Positions 24,142 to 36,211 of a stretch of DNA of 64,000 nucleotides are shown in pieces. How positions within the stretch are numbered: the first letter of the stretch is position 1; every line of letters begins with the position of its first letter. The stretch lies in assembly GCF_029962835.1 (NCBI RefSeq), contig NC_080586.1, forward strand, positions 67,705,501-67,769,500. Reading direction: 5' to 3'. The DNA comes from Magnolia sinica. Taxonomy: Eukaryota > Streptophyta > Magnoliopsida > Magnoliales > Magnoliaceae. The notes below the pieces were generated by a model. It saw nothing but the letters and a program-made list of their open reading frames with translations, was not told the DNA's origin and did not search any database. Both the position numbers and the translations under genes were made by a program.

Positions 24142-26516
24142 AGGCATTTATGGAGCCTGTATGCTCAATAGTTAACAAGTTACATTTCTGGTTGAGGTGT
24201 TAATGTATGTATCACAGTTTTTGGCGACTGTTATATAATAAGATAGTGGCCCCTCCGCCTTTATATCCAATAATAGCAAGCAATTACCATCAAGAGTTTT
24301 TCTTTTGCTTGTCGTCTAAGAATGAATTTCTCACCAACACTAGCAGTGATTAGCTGTTTTGTAACCACACTGCAAAAATTTTGTTGGATCAATTAGTTTA
24401 GCCATCCATTTCCATCTCAGCAATCTGATGGTTAGGATTGGTGCCTTTTTTTCCCCTTATTTTTTGCATGGTGGGACCCACCAATTTACCAATTTCTGCC
24501 CATGGACTGTGTATGGTTGTGTTTTGGTGGAGTCATGAAAAACATTTTCCTCTCCTCGAGTAGTTTGAAACACATGTTGGATCTGTAAGCCTTTCCCAAT
24601 CTTACTTTCTTATATTTGAGATTAACCTCCATAGGTGTATCCACAAGTTTCTCATCTGAGAAAGACGATATCTTAACTGTAAAACTTGACGGGAAAATTT
24701 ATCCTGTTTGGTGATTCCATTTCCAAATTTATGTTGAAGGAAAAGCTCTGCAGGGTTATACTTATATTGATAGATCAACTCCACAGCCAGATCATTCTGC
24801 TGCCAATAATTTCCATGAAGTGTGCCATGCCCAACCATTCATGTGGCACCTATGCAATCATCGATTTAGTGGCTACTACACGGATGGCTGTAGCCCAGAG
24901 ACTGGTTATCAGATCCTAGCGGTCTAGTTGGTTGTTTGTCCTAATTTTTGCACTTCTGCTTTGCTTCTTTTTCATCTCTGCATTTGCCACTGATTGGATG
25001 GCTAAGTTGTCATTTCCAGGATTTTTGGGATATCTTCCATTCACGTGATAGCTATTTTCCAGGTGCAATGAGGATGGAAATCATTCAAGTCTAATATTTT
25101 GAAAGTTGAAATATATGCGCCTAAGCATTGTTTGAAGTATCCCTGATATTATCCGTATCTCCAGCTTGGCGATACCGATAACATTAGTAGTGATACCAAT
25201 CACGCTGATGGTATTAGAAATTCTAGGCATCAACGATGTATCCCTAATTATCGCTAATGTATTGTTAATATTTTCAGCTATGTGAATTGTAGGTGTACAT
25301 TTGTGTAAATTCTAGGTGTACGTTTGTGTAAATTCTAGGTGTCGCTTGTATCGCCAGTGTATCGGCAATATTTCGATAATATCACAAAAAATCTTCTTAT
25401 TAATTTTTTTTTAAAATTTTTTTATGGACACAATTGTATGTAGTATTTAATTTGTCAACGATAATATCAATAATATTGCAATATTTTTATTATCGCAACA
25501 TGGGCAATACTACGACTACAATCTTTCGTTTCCTTTCAAGTTGTTGGCGATTTTTCAGCGAAATATCTTGTGTTGTTGATATTTTGAAATATCGATGGAT
25601 GTTTGGATGGCAAGTTGGATGGTTGGATGGATGAGATGGTTGGGCTGATTTTTTTTGACAACATATGCTTTTAGGTACCCATTAAATGAAAACTTACCAT
25701 GTATGCATTCTTTTTGCAATTTTTTATTCCTAAATCTATAAATATGTGTATTTTAGCACCTCTTGAAGTTTCACTGAAATTTTTTTATTGTTTTCTCTAT
25801 GTTTCCCCAATGATTCCCTGCATTTCCAGTTTTCGGCAATATTATCATCGATATCGATATTTTTTCCATATCCCCAGTCAGCAAAACTTACGGTGATATT
25901 GATACTTGGACCTTTTCTATAACTTGGGGATACCATGTTTCAAACCCCTGATCTCAAATGGTTTTGCTGACCGGGAATATGGAGACATTGGTACTTTAAC
26001 CAAAGGAGCAGATTCCTATATTTGGACCTTTTCTTTCTTTTATTTTGTGTTACTGTTTCATTATTATTATTATTATTATTAACTGTCTTGATCGGTCAGG
26101 ATTCAGTGTCATGCACTCATATATACCACCATCTAAAGACGTAGGTCAGAAAAACATTTTCAAAGTTTGAAATTTCAAAGTGTTTTCTTGAAAGGAGAAG
26201 TGCTCCTGGCGTCACATGTTTAAAACTCAAACTTGACTTGAAAGTCTGTTGGTTCTTGAGTTTTTCAATGTCTTGAACACTATTGTGGAGTCTTTGGCAA
26301 GTTCGAATCCAGATTTATCAATTTTTGTTTGAGTCAAACAAGTTTGGACTGAGCTGTCTGTGTGACGAAATTGAGTTTATTTGGAGTCAAAATGGAATCT
26401 GGTTGAGTTGGGTCAATTCCACCTGGTCAGGCCACACACAATGATGGATTGTATAACGGGGCTTGTCAAGAGGATTTTGTATGAATGCGTCAAGCTTTTC
26501 ACTTTTCAAACAATGG
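24142..26516. other. 3' UTR/flank of the MAPKKK gene and unassigned DNA
   Basis: The first few hundred bases after the stop are the likely 3' UTR; 'tataataagatag' near 24233 is a possible weak polyadenylation element. 24560-25100 holds nothing recognised. 25120-25960 is made of diverged words such as 'tatcgcc', 'cgataatatc' and 'gatatcgata', like 11990-12700, and seems an old repeat. 26100-26500 shows nothing. Confidence 0.45.
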
Positions 26517-26521
26517 CTTGG

Positions 26522-27860
26522 TGTTCATAACCCCAAGTGTAGGGTCGCGATGTAATAATAATTTCAGTAAGATCGAGGTTGAATCCACAGGAATTGATCT
26601 TGTGCGTTTCTAAAATTAACTAGAAGTAGAACTAGAATAAGATGTAAAACTAATTTTGAAGTGATTAAGAGAGTAATTGTAAATTAAATAATTAAAACTG
26701 AGAATTTAAAAGTGAGAACTAGGGTGCTAAGGATCCACTTGTGGTGATTAAGAAGCCCTCTTACTTGATTCAAGTAACGCAAGTAGAATTGGAGTCTTAT
26801 CTTATCCGATTGAAAAATACATTAATAAAACCAAATCTGAACTTCTATTGACCTAATTCTTAACGAAGGAAAACTATGATAATTAGCAAGGATTCCATCA
26901 CCAAACCATGCCCGGGAAATAATGGTAAACAACAATATTTACCAATCTCATAATATCAAAGTAGGGGAATTGTGAATATTAGGAAGAATTCTATCACCCT
27001 ACCATGCTCAAGGGACGATGGTGAATAATAGGACTTGTTAATTTCACGATCTCAAATCAGGAAAAGAAGATACTAAAAGCTATTGCAGATCTACTGTAAT
27101 TTGAGTCACAATAAACTATTAAAAACTAAAAGTGTTCCTTAAATATCAAATTAGAATTCATAGAGTTCAACATAATTATAAATCAAAGCAATAGAAACAT
27201 CTCATCATGCTACAAGCTTCACCTCTTAGCCCTAGCTAAGAGGTTTAGCTAATTATAGACATGATTGGATTTAAAACCCTAGAAGAAAACATGAAAACAA
27301 CTAAGGAATAAGAAAAAAAAAAACTCTCGGCAACGATTTCTTTACCCTTTTGCTCCACTTCTTAAACTCTAAAAGATGCCTGAAATCATCTTAAGGAGTC
27401 TTATTTATAGTTGTGGAACTTCAACTTTCACACCTAGTTGAAAAACTCTAGAAATCGTTTCAAATTTACGCAGTTTGTTTAAATAAACTTCATTCTGCGT
27501 AGTTTTCTAAAATAGACTTTATATACACAATTTCACAAAATGACCCAGAGTTTCAAAATATACTTTTTCAGGACGATTTTAGGATTCTTTTTCTTCATTT
27601 CAAATCTTTGATTCTCTTTATTCCTCACTTGGTTTTCTTGGATCTTTGGCATGTGAATTCTTCAATCTTGGTCTCATAAAATCCATCCCTTGTCTTGGTG
27701 ATTCTTGAGTATCAAATCGATGCTTTTAGCACAATTTTTAATTCAAGCTCTTAAATTCACCTTGCAACACTAACATGAGTAAAATAGAACATTAAACATT
27801 ACCATGTTCATAAAACTAAGATATAAATGGGGAATAATATGTAATATTTGACTCTCAACA
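26522..27860. mobile_element. Solo LTR, 1339 bp, same family as 14333-16768
   Basis: The element starts TGTTCATAACCCCAAG and ends GACTCTCAACA. It is flanked by CTTGG (26517-26521) and CTTAG (27861-27865), a 5-bp duplication with one change. It shares 'cacctcttagccctagctaa' and the 'gttgaatccacagg' region with the intronic copy. No protein-coding region is present. Confidence 0.75.
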
Positions 27861-27934
27861 CTTAGCACACCATAATTTCACTCTTTTAAGGGACTGAAAT
27901 CCTCGACAATGCATCAATGGGATTTAAATTTTAA

Positions 27935-27967
<33 letters not shown>

Positions 27968-28340
27968 CTATGGGTCCACAATGTTTTTCCTGCCTAACAT
28001 CCATTCTGTCCAATGGGTGCACTCTTTGATGCTAGGCCCTAGTGCCAAAAATCAGCTAGATCCACAAATCAGGTGGGCCACACCACAATGACAAATGGGG
28101 ATGGGATGCCAACAATATATGGTTTTGTGTGAGGGCACTATGGTGTGTATCTTTCATCAAGCTCGTTCATCAGGTATGACTCACCAGGATGAAGTGATGA
28201 TACAAAGACTAGATTGATTCAAAACTCAAGCGGGCCTCACAACACGAGCTTAGAAATTTCATGGGCAATTTGAAACTGTTCCAATTGGTGTGGCCCATCT
28301 GATATTTATCAATCCCATGGGTTCCACCTAATTAATGGAT
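27935..28340. repeat. (AAT)n microsatellite and a degenerate MITE
   Basis: AAT repeats run from 27935 to 27967. The next 370 bp carry 'ggtgggccacaccaca' and 'ggtgtggcccatctgatat' in inverted arrangement, so a decayed MITE of the local family is likely. Borders are not defined. Confidence 0.4.
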
Positions 28341-28364
28341 TGGATTTCGCATATACAACATGGT

Positions 28365-28968
28365 AGGGGTGTACACAAATCGAGTTAGCTTGATTAGCTC
28401 GCTCGACTCGACTCGAAAAAGTTCGATTCGATTCAACTCGGTTCAAAGTTGAGTTTAAGCCGATTTGTGCTGATTTTTTGAGCTGGAAAAAATTTCGAAC
28501 CAAGTTTGAGCTTGTCCAAGCTTGACTCAGATCGAACCTCAACTTGAATCGAACTCAGATCGAACTAATTCAATGACTTGGTTACTTTGATAGTGATGTT
28601 GCTCACCAAGTGTTTGATGAAATGACTCAACAAAGTGCTAGCTAGTGGCAAGGAAGGTATGTATATGAAACAAATACCATTTTTCTTTGATTTTGATGTT
28701 GCCAATAAGGTGTTTGATGAAATACTTGTAAACTGCTAATGCTGCTTTACATATGGTGAAAAATTGAAAGTGCATTGCATGTATTTGTGAAAATGCCGCA
28801 GCAGCTCGATTTTGGCTCGAACTGACCTGAGTTGTTGGCCAAATAGAGCCAAGCTAGGCAGCCAAGCTCGAGGACCGACCCGAGCCAAGTTCAAGCTGGG
28901 TCAGCTAATGGCCAAGATGAGTCAAGCCGAGGCCAGCTCAACTCGGTTCGACTCGGTGTACACCCCCA
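28365..28968. mobile_element. 604 bp MITE of the GTGTACAC-terminus family, copy 2
   Basis: The ends are AGGGGTGTACAC and the complement of TGGGGGTGTACACCGAG. The flanks CAACATGGT (28356-28364) and CGACATAGT (28969-28977) look like a 9-bp duplication with two changes. The interior has alternating 'actcgactcg' and 'gagccaag' words and shares the 'gtttgatgaaatgactcaac' landmark with copy 1. No transposase is encoded. Confidence 0.7.
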
Positions 28969-29468
28969 CGACATAGTCAGCCCCACGGAGCTCTGTCAGG
29001 TATTGTAACCGGACATATCTACTCTTGAGCAATCCTAACCCTCTGTTCCGAGGACTCTCTTCAATTTATTAGGAACCTTCCATTATTTTTTAAACCACCC
29101 ATTTGTTTTAACCAGAGATTCTTCAATTGGACTGTTAGGATCATCTGTTCGTTGTCAATTTTGGATAATGGTCCATCGACCGACAAGCGGTCTGGATCTT
29201 GTACATGTATCACACATGTACAGATTGGATTCACCCATAACAAAAATAAGGAGTTGATTATTTTCAACCTGATGCATTTATTTGAAAGAGAAATCCGTAT
29301 AATTGGAATTGTAAGGTTAAGATGTATTTATTTTGTATATTTTGGAATATCTTTTTGCGATCCAGACCGTTGATCAGATGGAGCCTAGAATGGATTAATA
29401 ATATCCCCAGGTTATTCGGGATTGGATGATCTTCTTCTTCATTAGTGTGTGTGTGTATATATATATAT

Positions 29469-29814
29469 CGAGTCATGCTCCCCCGCGCACCTCGGCAAGT
29501 GCGCATTTTTGCACACATGCCATGGTGTTTAATCTGAACGGTCCATGTGATGGGGAATCCCATAAAACCTTATGTGACAAAATTTCACCCCAATCTAATA
29601 TTCTGGTGGGCCATAACAAAGAGAAATACAAATCAAGGGAGGAAACTGTTTTCATTTTTCATGTCCCATCAAAGTTTTAGATCAAAGTAAAACTTGGGCC
29701 TGGGGGGTTTCAGGAGGTGCTGCTTCACATGAACGGTTCAGATTTTGGATCCGCATCACGTATGATGGGTTCTCAAAAAAGATGGTACGTACTGGTTCGC
29801 AGGTGAGCGTTTCC
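29469..29814. mobile_element. Non-autonomous element inside (TA)n, copy 2
   Basis: It matches 3123-3478 over its length. TA repeats lie on the left (29456-29468) and GT/TA repeats on the right (29815-29847). The two copies differ by scattered changes. Target preference for TA microsatellites is inferred from both copies. Confidence 0.65.
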
Positions 29815-29849
<35 letters not shown>

Positions 29850-29929
29850 ATGTAAAAACCAATGTAAAAACCGGAGCAACATAGCACTAACTGAAGTAAA
29901 TCCACAATTCACGTGTGTACCAGACCACA

Positions 29930-30285
29930 GGAAACAGTGGTGATTGACCATTAAAAACTTCTTGTGGGCCACAAGTTTTGATCAAGTTGATATTTGTATC
30001 TTCCCTTCATCCCGGTCTGTTTGACCTTATCAACGTTATGATGAGCCCCAGGAAAGTTTCAATGGTTCGTGTGGTGTGTGGTCCACCTGAGATTTGGATC
30101 TGCTTCTGCTTCAGTTTTGTGCTCTCATCCTAAAACGAGCCGGAAAAATGGATGGACAGGATGAATATACAACACATACATCAAGGTGGGCCCCACGGTC
30201 ATGGCCAAACCAAATCCCCTCCCAAATTAAACCGTTAAAATCGTGGGCCCCACTTTAGATTTGGTCATAAGGCAAAAGCAAATTA
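29930..30285. mobile_element. Degenerate copy of the 'gggcccacc' MITE family
   Basis: Family words occur in order: 'acaggaaacagtggtgattgac', 'gggccacaag', 'gtggtccacctgagatttgg', 'aaaaatggatggacagg', 'catacatcaaggtgggcccc'. The ends are not clear. Confidence 0.55.
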
Positions 30286-30602
30286 AGAATACTATCCTAA
30301 TTTAACAAAAAAATTATCCACTAATCATATGCGTACAGTGAGTCCCAAGGTTTTGGACGGTCTAGATTTGAGTACGTGTATTGGACGTGTACTGTTGCTG
30401 AGTGCGTGCATATGGCTTTCATACTCCGCTCAAAAACCCGCGAATAAAAAGAAACAAAACATGAGTAGACTGACAGTAGGGCCGGACCATTCATTTGGGG
30501 GGGGCCCACCTCAGGATAGCCACAACCTTAACGTTGCATCAAACAAGAACACACCAACCGGGTCCATTTGGTAGGCTACGTTCCAAAAAGCTAAAGAATG
30601 GT

Positions 30603-30966
30603 AAAGGGTTTTGCTAGGATCCATGGTTTTAGGACTCGGACGAGTCTTATACTATTTATCCGGGTCGACTCAGATCAGCACTAGCCAATCCAGTTCAAAT
30701 ACCACAGCTCGCTCGTGACACGGGCATGTTGCGACTCAACTCAGGACGGAAAGAGCCCATCTGGGTCCCAGAGTCTTTTAACCATGCTAGGATCATGAAC
30801 ACGTGCAGCTATTTCTGGGCAGCCGTGAAATGTCATTGGCCCCCACATTGGACGGTCCAGCTTACACTCCGGCAATTTGAAATCAAGATTCAAGACTATT
30901 CTCACGTTGCGTTGTTCCTCATAAACTGAGAAATGTGAACGGGACTTGTGCACCTGGACTTGCCCA
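30603..30966. repeat. Duplicated block, copy 1 (matches 59823-60086)
   Basis: The block runs from 'aaagggttttgctagg' to 'cacctggacttgccca' and is nearly identical to 59823-60086. About 100 bp (roughly 30779-30877) are missing from the second copy. In both places a copy of the same LTR follows downstream (31014 and 60276). Confidence 0.8.
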
Positions 30967-31013
30967 ATTTGAAATCAAGATTCAAGACTATTCTCTCTTA
31001 CAGAGCCTAAGCA

Positions 31014-31986
31014 TGTCAGGACCCATGTGAATCCAGTCCAAACCATGATTATTGTTGACTCTGGTGCAGGGATAGAGTGGTGATAGGTTGATTGACCACC
31101 ATCTATTCAGCTAACAATTTTACACTCGTGTGTAGATCAAGTGATTTTCAAGTATTGGGGTTCCTCCTCCGGTGAGCTCCTCTTATCATATCAATCGAGA
31201 ACTTTCAAAAAAATACAACAATTGTATGATTGAACGGGCGAAAGTAGATGGAGATGGATGCAAATTCTAAACGTGATTAGTCACAATTTTCTACCACTAA
31301 GGCGGGATCGTTGACCCTGGTTGAGAGCAGCAACAGTAACGTGCTAGTGAGCAAGGCATTGGCAATTCTAGAGACTACAAAAAGCTAATACCAACCGAGC
31401 ATATGAGCATAGGTGGACATGTCCTAAGGCTATAACAATCTTCCTTAAGATTCAACGCAGACACGAATGAAAGGGAGTTACAACCGGTAGATTAAAAACT
31501 ATGAATTGGTCCGACGTGGTTCCAGGGAAGGACTAATGCTACTTTTATCCCAATGGTCCATGACTGATGAGTGGTGGATGAACTAAGCTAAGATGTTGCA
31601 CAAAGATAATCATCAACATTGCATTGGTAAATGTTTTGTGTTTGGATTTAAGGATTGGATTGATCAGGGTGATCTTCATGTTCGCTCTTACCATTTATAG
31701 CTTTTCATGTCGAAGGTTGAAGATAATTGATGGGCCACGCACCTTCGCATGTATCCAACTGGGAAAGAGCAGTTACTATTCTCTTTATCGTAGCTTTCCA
31801 CAATCGAACGTGCTTCAGCGCTGATGTGTTCATAACAACTATTCATCCTTATCCATAGATTGCTCTGCTGACGTGGCATCCAAAGATATTATTTTCCTTT
31901 TTTATGTGGCGTGCCAATTAGACATACTGTATATGCCACGCCACAATCCGTGTTGTTGATATGGTCTGCTAGATTTTGGTATAATC
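31014..31986 (-). repeat. Left (3') LTR of the Tat-type element
   Basis: It shares 'aaaccatgat', 'gttgac', 'accatctattcag', 'gaaagtagatg', 'gctaagatg' and 'tgctagattt' in order with 53082-54040, and most of it with 60276-61086. It starts TGTCAGG. The inner end is uncertain, near 'ttggtata'. Confidence 0.7.
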
Positions 31987-32322
31987 AATGTCCTCTCACA
32001 TTTCTTGTCATTCGGTAAAGGATGGCTAAAAATGTAATATGATATTAATGACTATCCACATGTAGCATGCTTCATTCATCAAATCTTCAAATGACGTGTC
32101 TATCTTTTTGCTCTTTTTGTTGTATATTGCCATGCGTTCGACGGAGAAGATATTACCATATCTCTATGACAACTTTCATATCGGAATTTACACGTATCAT
32201 TATGCGATAATTAATGCAACACATGCAACGTTGCCTATATAGGCCGATTCGTTTTGCATCTCTTTTTTCCTTCTTTCCGCTCGCATCCTCTAAGAACCCT
32301 AACTCCTTCCTACAACACTTGT

Positions 32323-34998
32323 TATGGCTCCAAAGAAAATCGAAACCTTCCGACATTCCAATAGTTCCACATTCTCCTCTTCTTCCACTGTTGGAGCCAC
32401 TTCATGAATTTGTATGCTCAGAGGTCATTTTTGAATCTAAATCTAAATCTTCCAATTCTACGTTTTATTTAAGGCCGGTTTTTCCTCCTTCACATACTCC
32501 CAATTTCAAAATTATTTATTCTTATTTCCATGCCGATAAGGGTGAAACCTTCTTGACTAGCATAGAATCCCTTGATTGGACCTATTGGGAAACTAATAAA
32601 ACCCTTGGGTCATGGCCAACATATCATGAGAGATGGGTAGAATGGTATTGACGTGTCCAAAGTGAACACAAGGTTTTCTGGGATAACCTTGGTATAAGAG
32701 AATGTATTAATCTCTTTGTTTGTAATGTAAATCTTAATCCTTCTCTTCTTATTGCTACAGCGTGTTTTTGTAGTCGCACGACCAACTACTTCCATTTTAA
32801 ATGTCGTCTCATGATTCCGACTATTATGGATGTTTGCACGCTAACCAGTCTTCCCCCCACTAGTCTTGAATTCTATCAGGGATAGAATCCCAAAATTCCT
32901 TCAAAAAACACCTTCATCCACTAAAACCTTCCCAAGTCCTTTGGTCCATTCATGACTACAAAAGTAAAAAACCGAAGGTGAAGTCTCTCATCATGAGCAC
33001 TGTTGTTTCCTTCTAATGTGGATCTGACCTCTTCTTCTTCTTTTTTTTTCAGGCGGACTCTGTAATAATAGAGTATATTGGTTTGGTCGAAGCTTTAGCT
33101 TTTAATCATAGAGTAGTTCTAGCCCTTTTCTTGCTGTCACATATGTATCAGTCTTCATGACCTTTTGTCTAAAGGTCCTCATTCGATTGGAGGTCCTTGT
33201 GGCTATTTCAATTGTGGTTGCGAGTATTTCCCACATCTCAACGAAGAGATCACCAGACCAATGAGTCAATTCTCTTCTTACGACATACATTGGGTTTCTG
33301 CGTCTGTAAAGCCCATTTCCTTTAGTGAAAATTTTAAATTCTTCTACACTCTTCTCTTTGATCATCATGATTAGACGTTGTCCTTTTAAGGAAAGACAAA
33401 TTGGCCCAAATTGGTTCATTGGAAACATTTCGATGCAAGTGATTTATATATGGCTACTAACCGTTGTCAGTCTTAGGCTAGCTATATTGTAGTCAAAGAC
33501 ATATCAATTGATGGTGCTGAAACTAACATGGGAAAAATGTGGAGTTTTACTCTCCTAATCTTTTCACTCGACAATTGGTCAATCCATCTTGTTTCTCTTA
33601 TCGCCACTTTCTCTCAATCAGCCTATGCGTCATCACATCACATCAATCAGTGAAATAGTTTGTACCCTAATTCATTACAACCAAGGTCTTTTATTATTCA
33701 AATTGCTTGCGGTCCCTGACAAGCTCGTCTCTACGAATTCTTTTAAAGCATGATGGGCCACTTACCATGATAATTGGCGACTTCTCCTAGCTAAAGAAGT
33801 CACTGAAAGGTTATTATCTATTCCTTCATCTCCTAAAGCATTACATGCCAATCTAAATACCTCTTGCAAAAGAACAACTTCTTTGACGAGAAGCTCTACC
33901 TTTTTTACTAGCAGATCTTCATCTTAACCTTAACAAGGTGAAGAGCATAAGAAGAAGCAGAAGCATACTACCTCTGGATTGACCAAAGTAGGTATTTCTA
34001 GCCAAATTTCGGTCATCCAACAATTTGAGCAATTTTATCATTTGAAGTATAATCCTATGATACCCTTTGACACATATAAACCTCCCATGCAACATGCTTT
34101 AAGGTGTCATGAGTAGTTCTTGGTATGGTTATGAGAATAAGATAAAATTGACCTATCTGTGTTATGTGAAGAGTTGGCCCCATTCCCAAGAGTTCCTTTT
34201 GCATTAGCCGAGTGTATTAGATCTGGAGTGACTGTTGTTAGTCACTGGTTGTCGAACCATTCAACAATGATAGGTCAACCGCTGGGTACATAATGACATG
34301 GCTACTCCGTCTATATTCATTTGCATTTGTTTTTCTATAAATTCTTCACCACCTCCTTCCATATCAAACAGTAAAGAAAATTCAACCTAGTATGAAGTTT
34401 AGAAATGATGTAAAAGCAACAACTACCACTCCCGCCTTGCTTGTGATAGTGGCCAGGATAAGTGGATCGGCTAGGACGTCAAAGGAAGCTATTGGCTCAC
34501 CAACACTTATAGTAGAGATAGATAGCCCTCCTGAAGGCAACGGGAAAGAAAAAAGGAGGAGGAGGAGGAGGAGAAGAAGAAGGAGAAGAAACTGAATATG
34601 ATGCACTCGTCAGATGCCAACGTTCAGTTTGCCCTGAAATTACACAATCCGAACCTCTGTCGTATCTTTTTCTAGTTGAAGGATTTATCATGTCTTGAGG
34701 TGTAGAGCATACTGATCATGTTGTCGATGTTGTTAATTCAGTTACTACCATAAATGCTTTAGTTCCCTTGGTCCATGAGATAACCAATCCAATCGATTTC
34801 GCTAAGAGACTGGTACAAGAGTATGCTATTATCGAACCTATTGCTTCTTATAATGCACCAACAATGATTTTCACTCCAATTGTAGTGGATTCCTATATGT
34901 CGAATCCTCATATTCCACCTTTCGAAAACTTTCTCCCAGTTTTGGTTGATCCACCGCATGTTGGAGAGTTGGTGGGACCTTTTATAGGTATGAGCTAA
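32323..34998 (+). pseudogene. Plant mobile domain (aminotransferase-like) ORF, decayed and antisense to the retroelement
   Basis: A TATA-like 'cctatatagg' near 32236 precedes an ATG at 32323 (MAPKKIETF…). The frame is lost and continues in the frame that opens at 32214. Family-like stretches are 'LDWTYWETNKTLGSWPTY' (near 32575), then an in-frame TGA at 32649, 'FCSRTTNYFHFKCRLM' and 'IMDVCTLTSLPPT' (32765-32870), and 'GGPCGYFNCGCEYFPHL' (near 33190) after a frameshift near 33152. These match the order of PMD proteins, in which a strategic 'TTN.F.F' is followed by 'DV..LTGLP' and 'GGP'. From 34380 to 34998 a low-complexity Glu/Arg-rich tail is readable. Function: PMD proteins such as MAIN act in nuclear genome stability and silencing; this copy cannot make an intact protein. 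Confidence 0.6.
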
Positions 34999-35154
34999 TA
35001 CTTTACTCATTGGGCTTTAGCAAATATAAAAATACTGCAAAGTCAGCTTCTTTAGCTTTTGAAGCCATGCGAACAATTGATCGATTCTTCTCTAACCCTA
35101 CCTTCATCTTCCGACCAGCTGTCCGAAGTTGATTTCTTGAAGGAGGTCAAGACT

Positions 35155-36211
35155 TTACTGGCATCTGAGCTGCACAATCTCTTTGCAGATAGTTGATTGA
35201 AATATATGCTTGTTCATGTGAGACGAGTGTAAGCGCTTGGAGTTCTTAATGAATCTCAACACCTCAATGCCTCTCTGATTAACTACAAAACCTAGAAAAT
35301 TCCCTACTAAAACATCAAATGTACATTTTAAAGGGTTCATTTTTATTTTGTGCACTTTCATACACTTGAAGGTTTGTTGCAAATGAGCAAGATGATCACT
35401 AAAATCAAAAGACTTAATCACGTCATCATCAATATATACTTCTAGTGTTCAGCCAATCATGTCATGGACAATGGCATTCATGGCTCTCTCGTAAGTTGCA
35501 CAATCATTTTTAAGACCAAACGGCATAACCTTCCAACAATATATTTCGATGGCTCATGAACATCTAAAAGCTATTTTAGTCATGTCATTCTTTACAATAT
35601 AAATCTGATTGTAAGTAGAATGTCCATCCATGAATGATATTATTTTATGACCTACTGCGCAAATATTAGTTGATCTGCAACCAATATAGGATATTCATCT
35701 TTTCGGGGTCGCATGATTCAAATTTCGGAAATCAATGCAAACTCTTAACTTGCCATTTTTTTAACGACCGGGACTATGTTCAAGATTCACTTGGCATACC
35801 TAGTTAGTTGAATGAAACTAGCCTTTAGTAGTCGCTTAACCTCATCCTCCACTTTAGCCGTAACTTGAATGGTCGTCCTTCTCGGAGGCTACTTAACAAG
35901 TCGAAAACCTTATCTTATGAGAAACGTATGTTCTACGAACTTGCAGCTTAAACCTGGCATTTCATGATAATCCCAGGAAAAATATTATTTATAATCATGG
36001 AGTAATTTAGTCATTACTTCTTGCTCCTATGGTGACAAGGACCCATTGATATAAGTCGGTTGGGGGTTTTGGTCAGTCCCCAAGTTGATTTCAACCATTG
36101 GATCTTACACATCGGCTTTCAAGTTATCAAGCTTGGCTAGAGCACCCTCTAGATTTTCATGAAAATACCATCATCAGCAATCTCATCATGTTTCAATAAG
36201 CATTCGGCTAT
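35155..36211 (-). pseudogene. Reverse transcriptase fragment of the Tat-type element
   Basis: Minus-strand translation gives 'WKVMPFG' followed by 'YERAMN', the catalytic 'YIDDDVIKS', 'DHLAHLQQTF' and 'FLGFVVNQRGIEVL'. Stops interrupt the upstream half, including one just before 'TLEVYIDDD'. The fragment ends at the GTTAA duplication of the nested element at 36212. A recopied version is at 39863-40438. Confidence 0.8.

Noticed and set aside
34382..34691. Leu-rich and Ser/Pro-rich minus-strand ORFs
   Set aside because: Antisense shadows of the AGG-rich tail of the PMD pseudogene.
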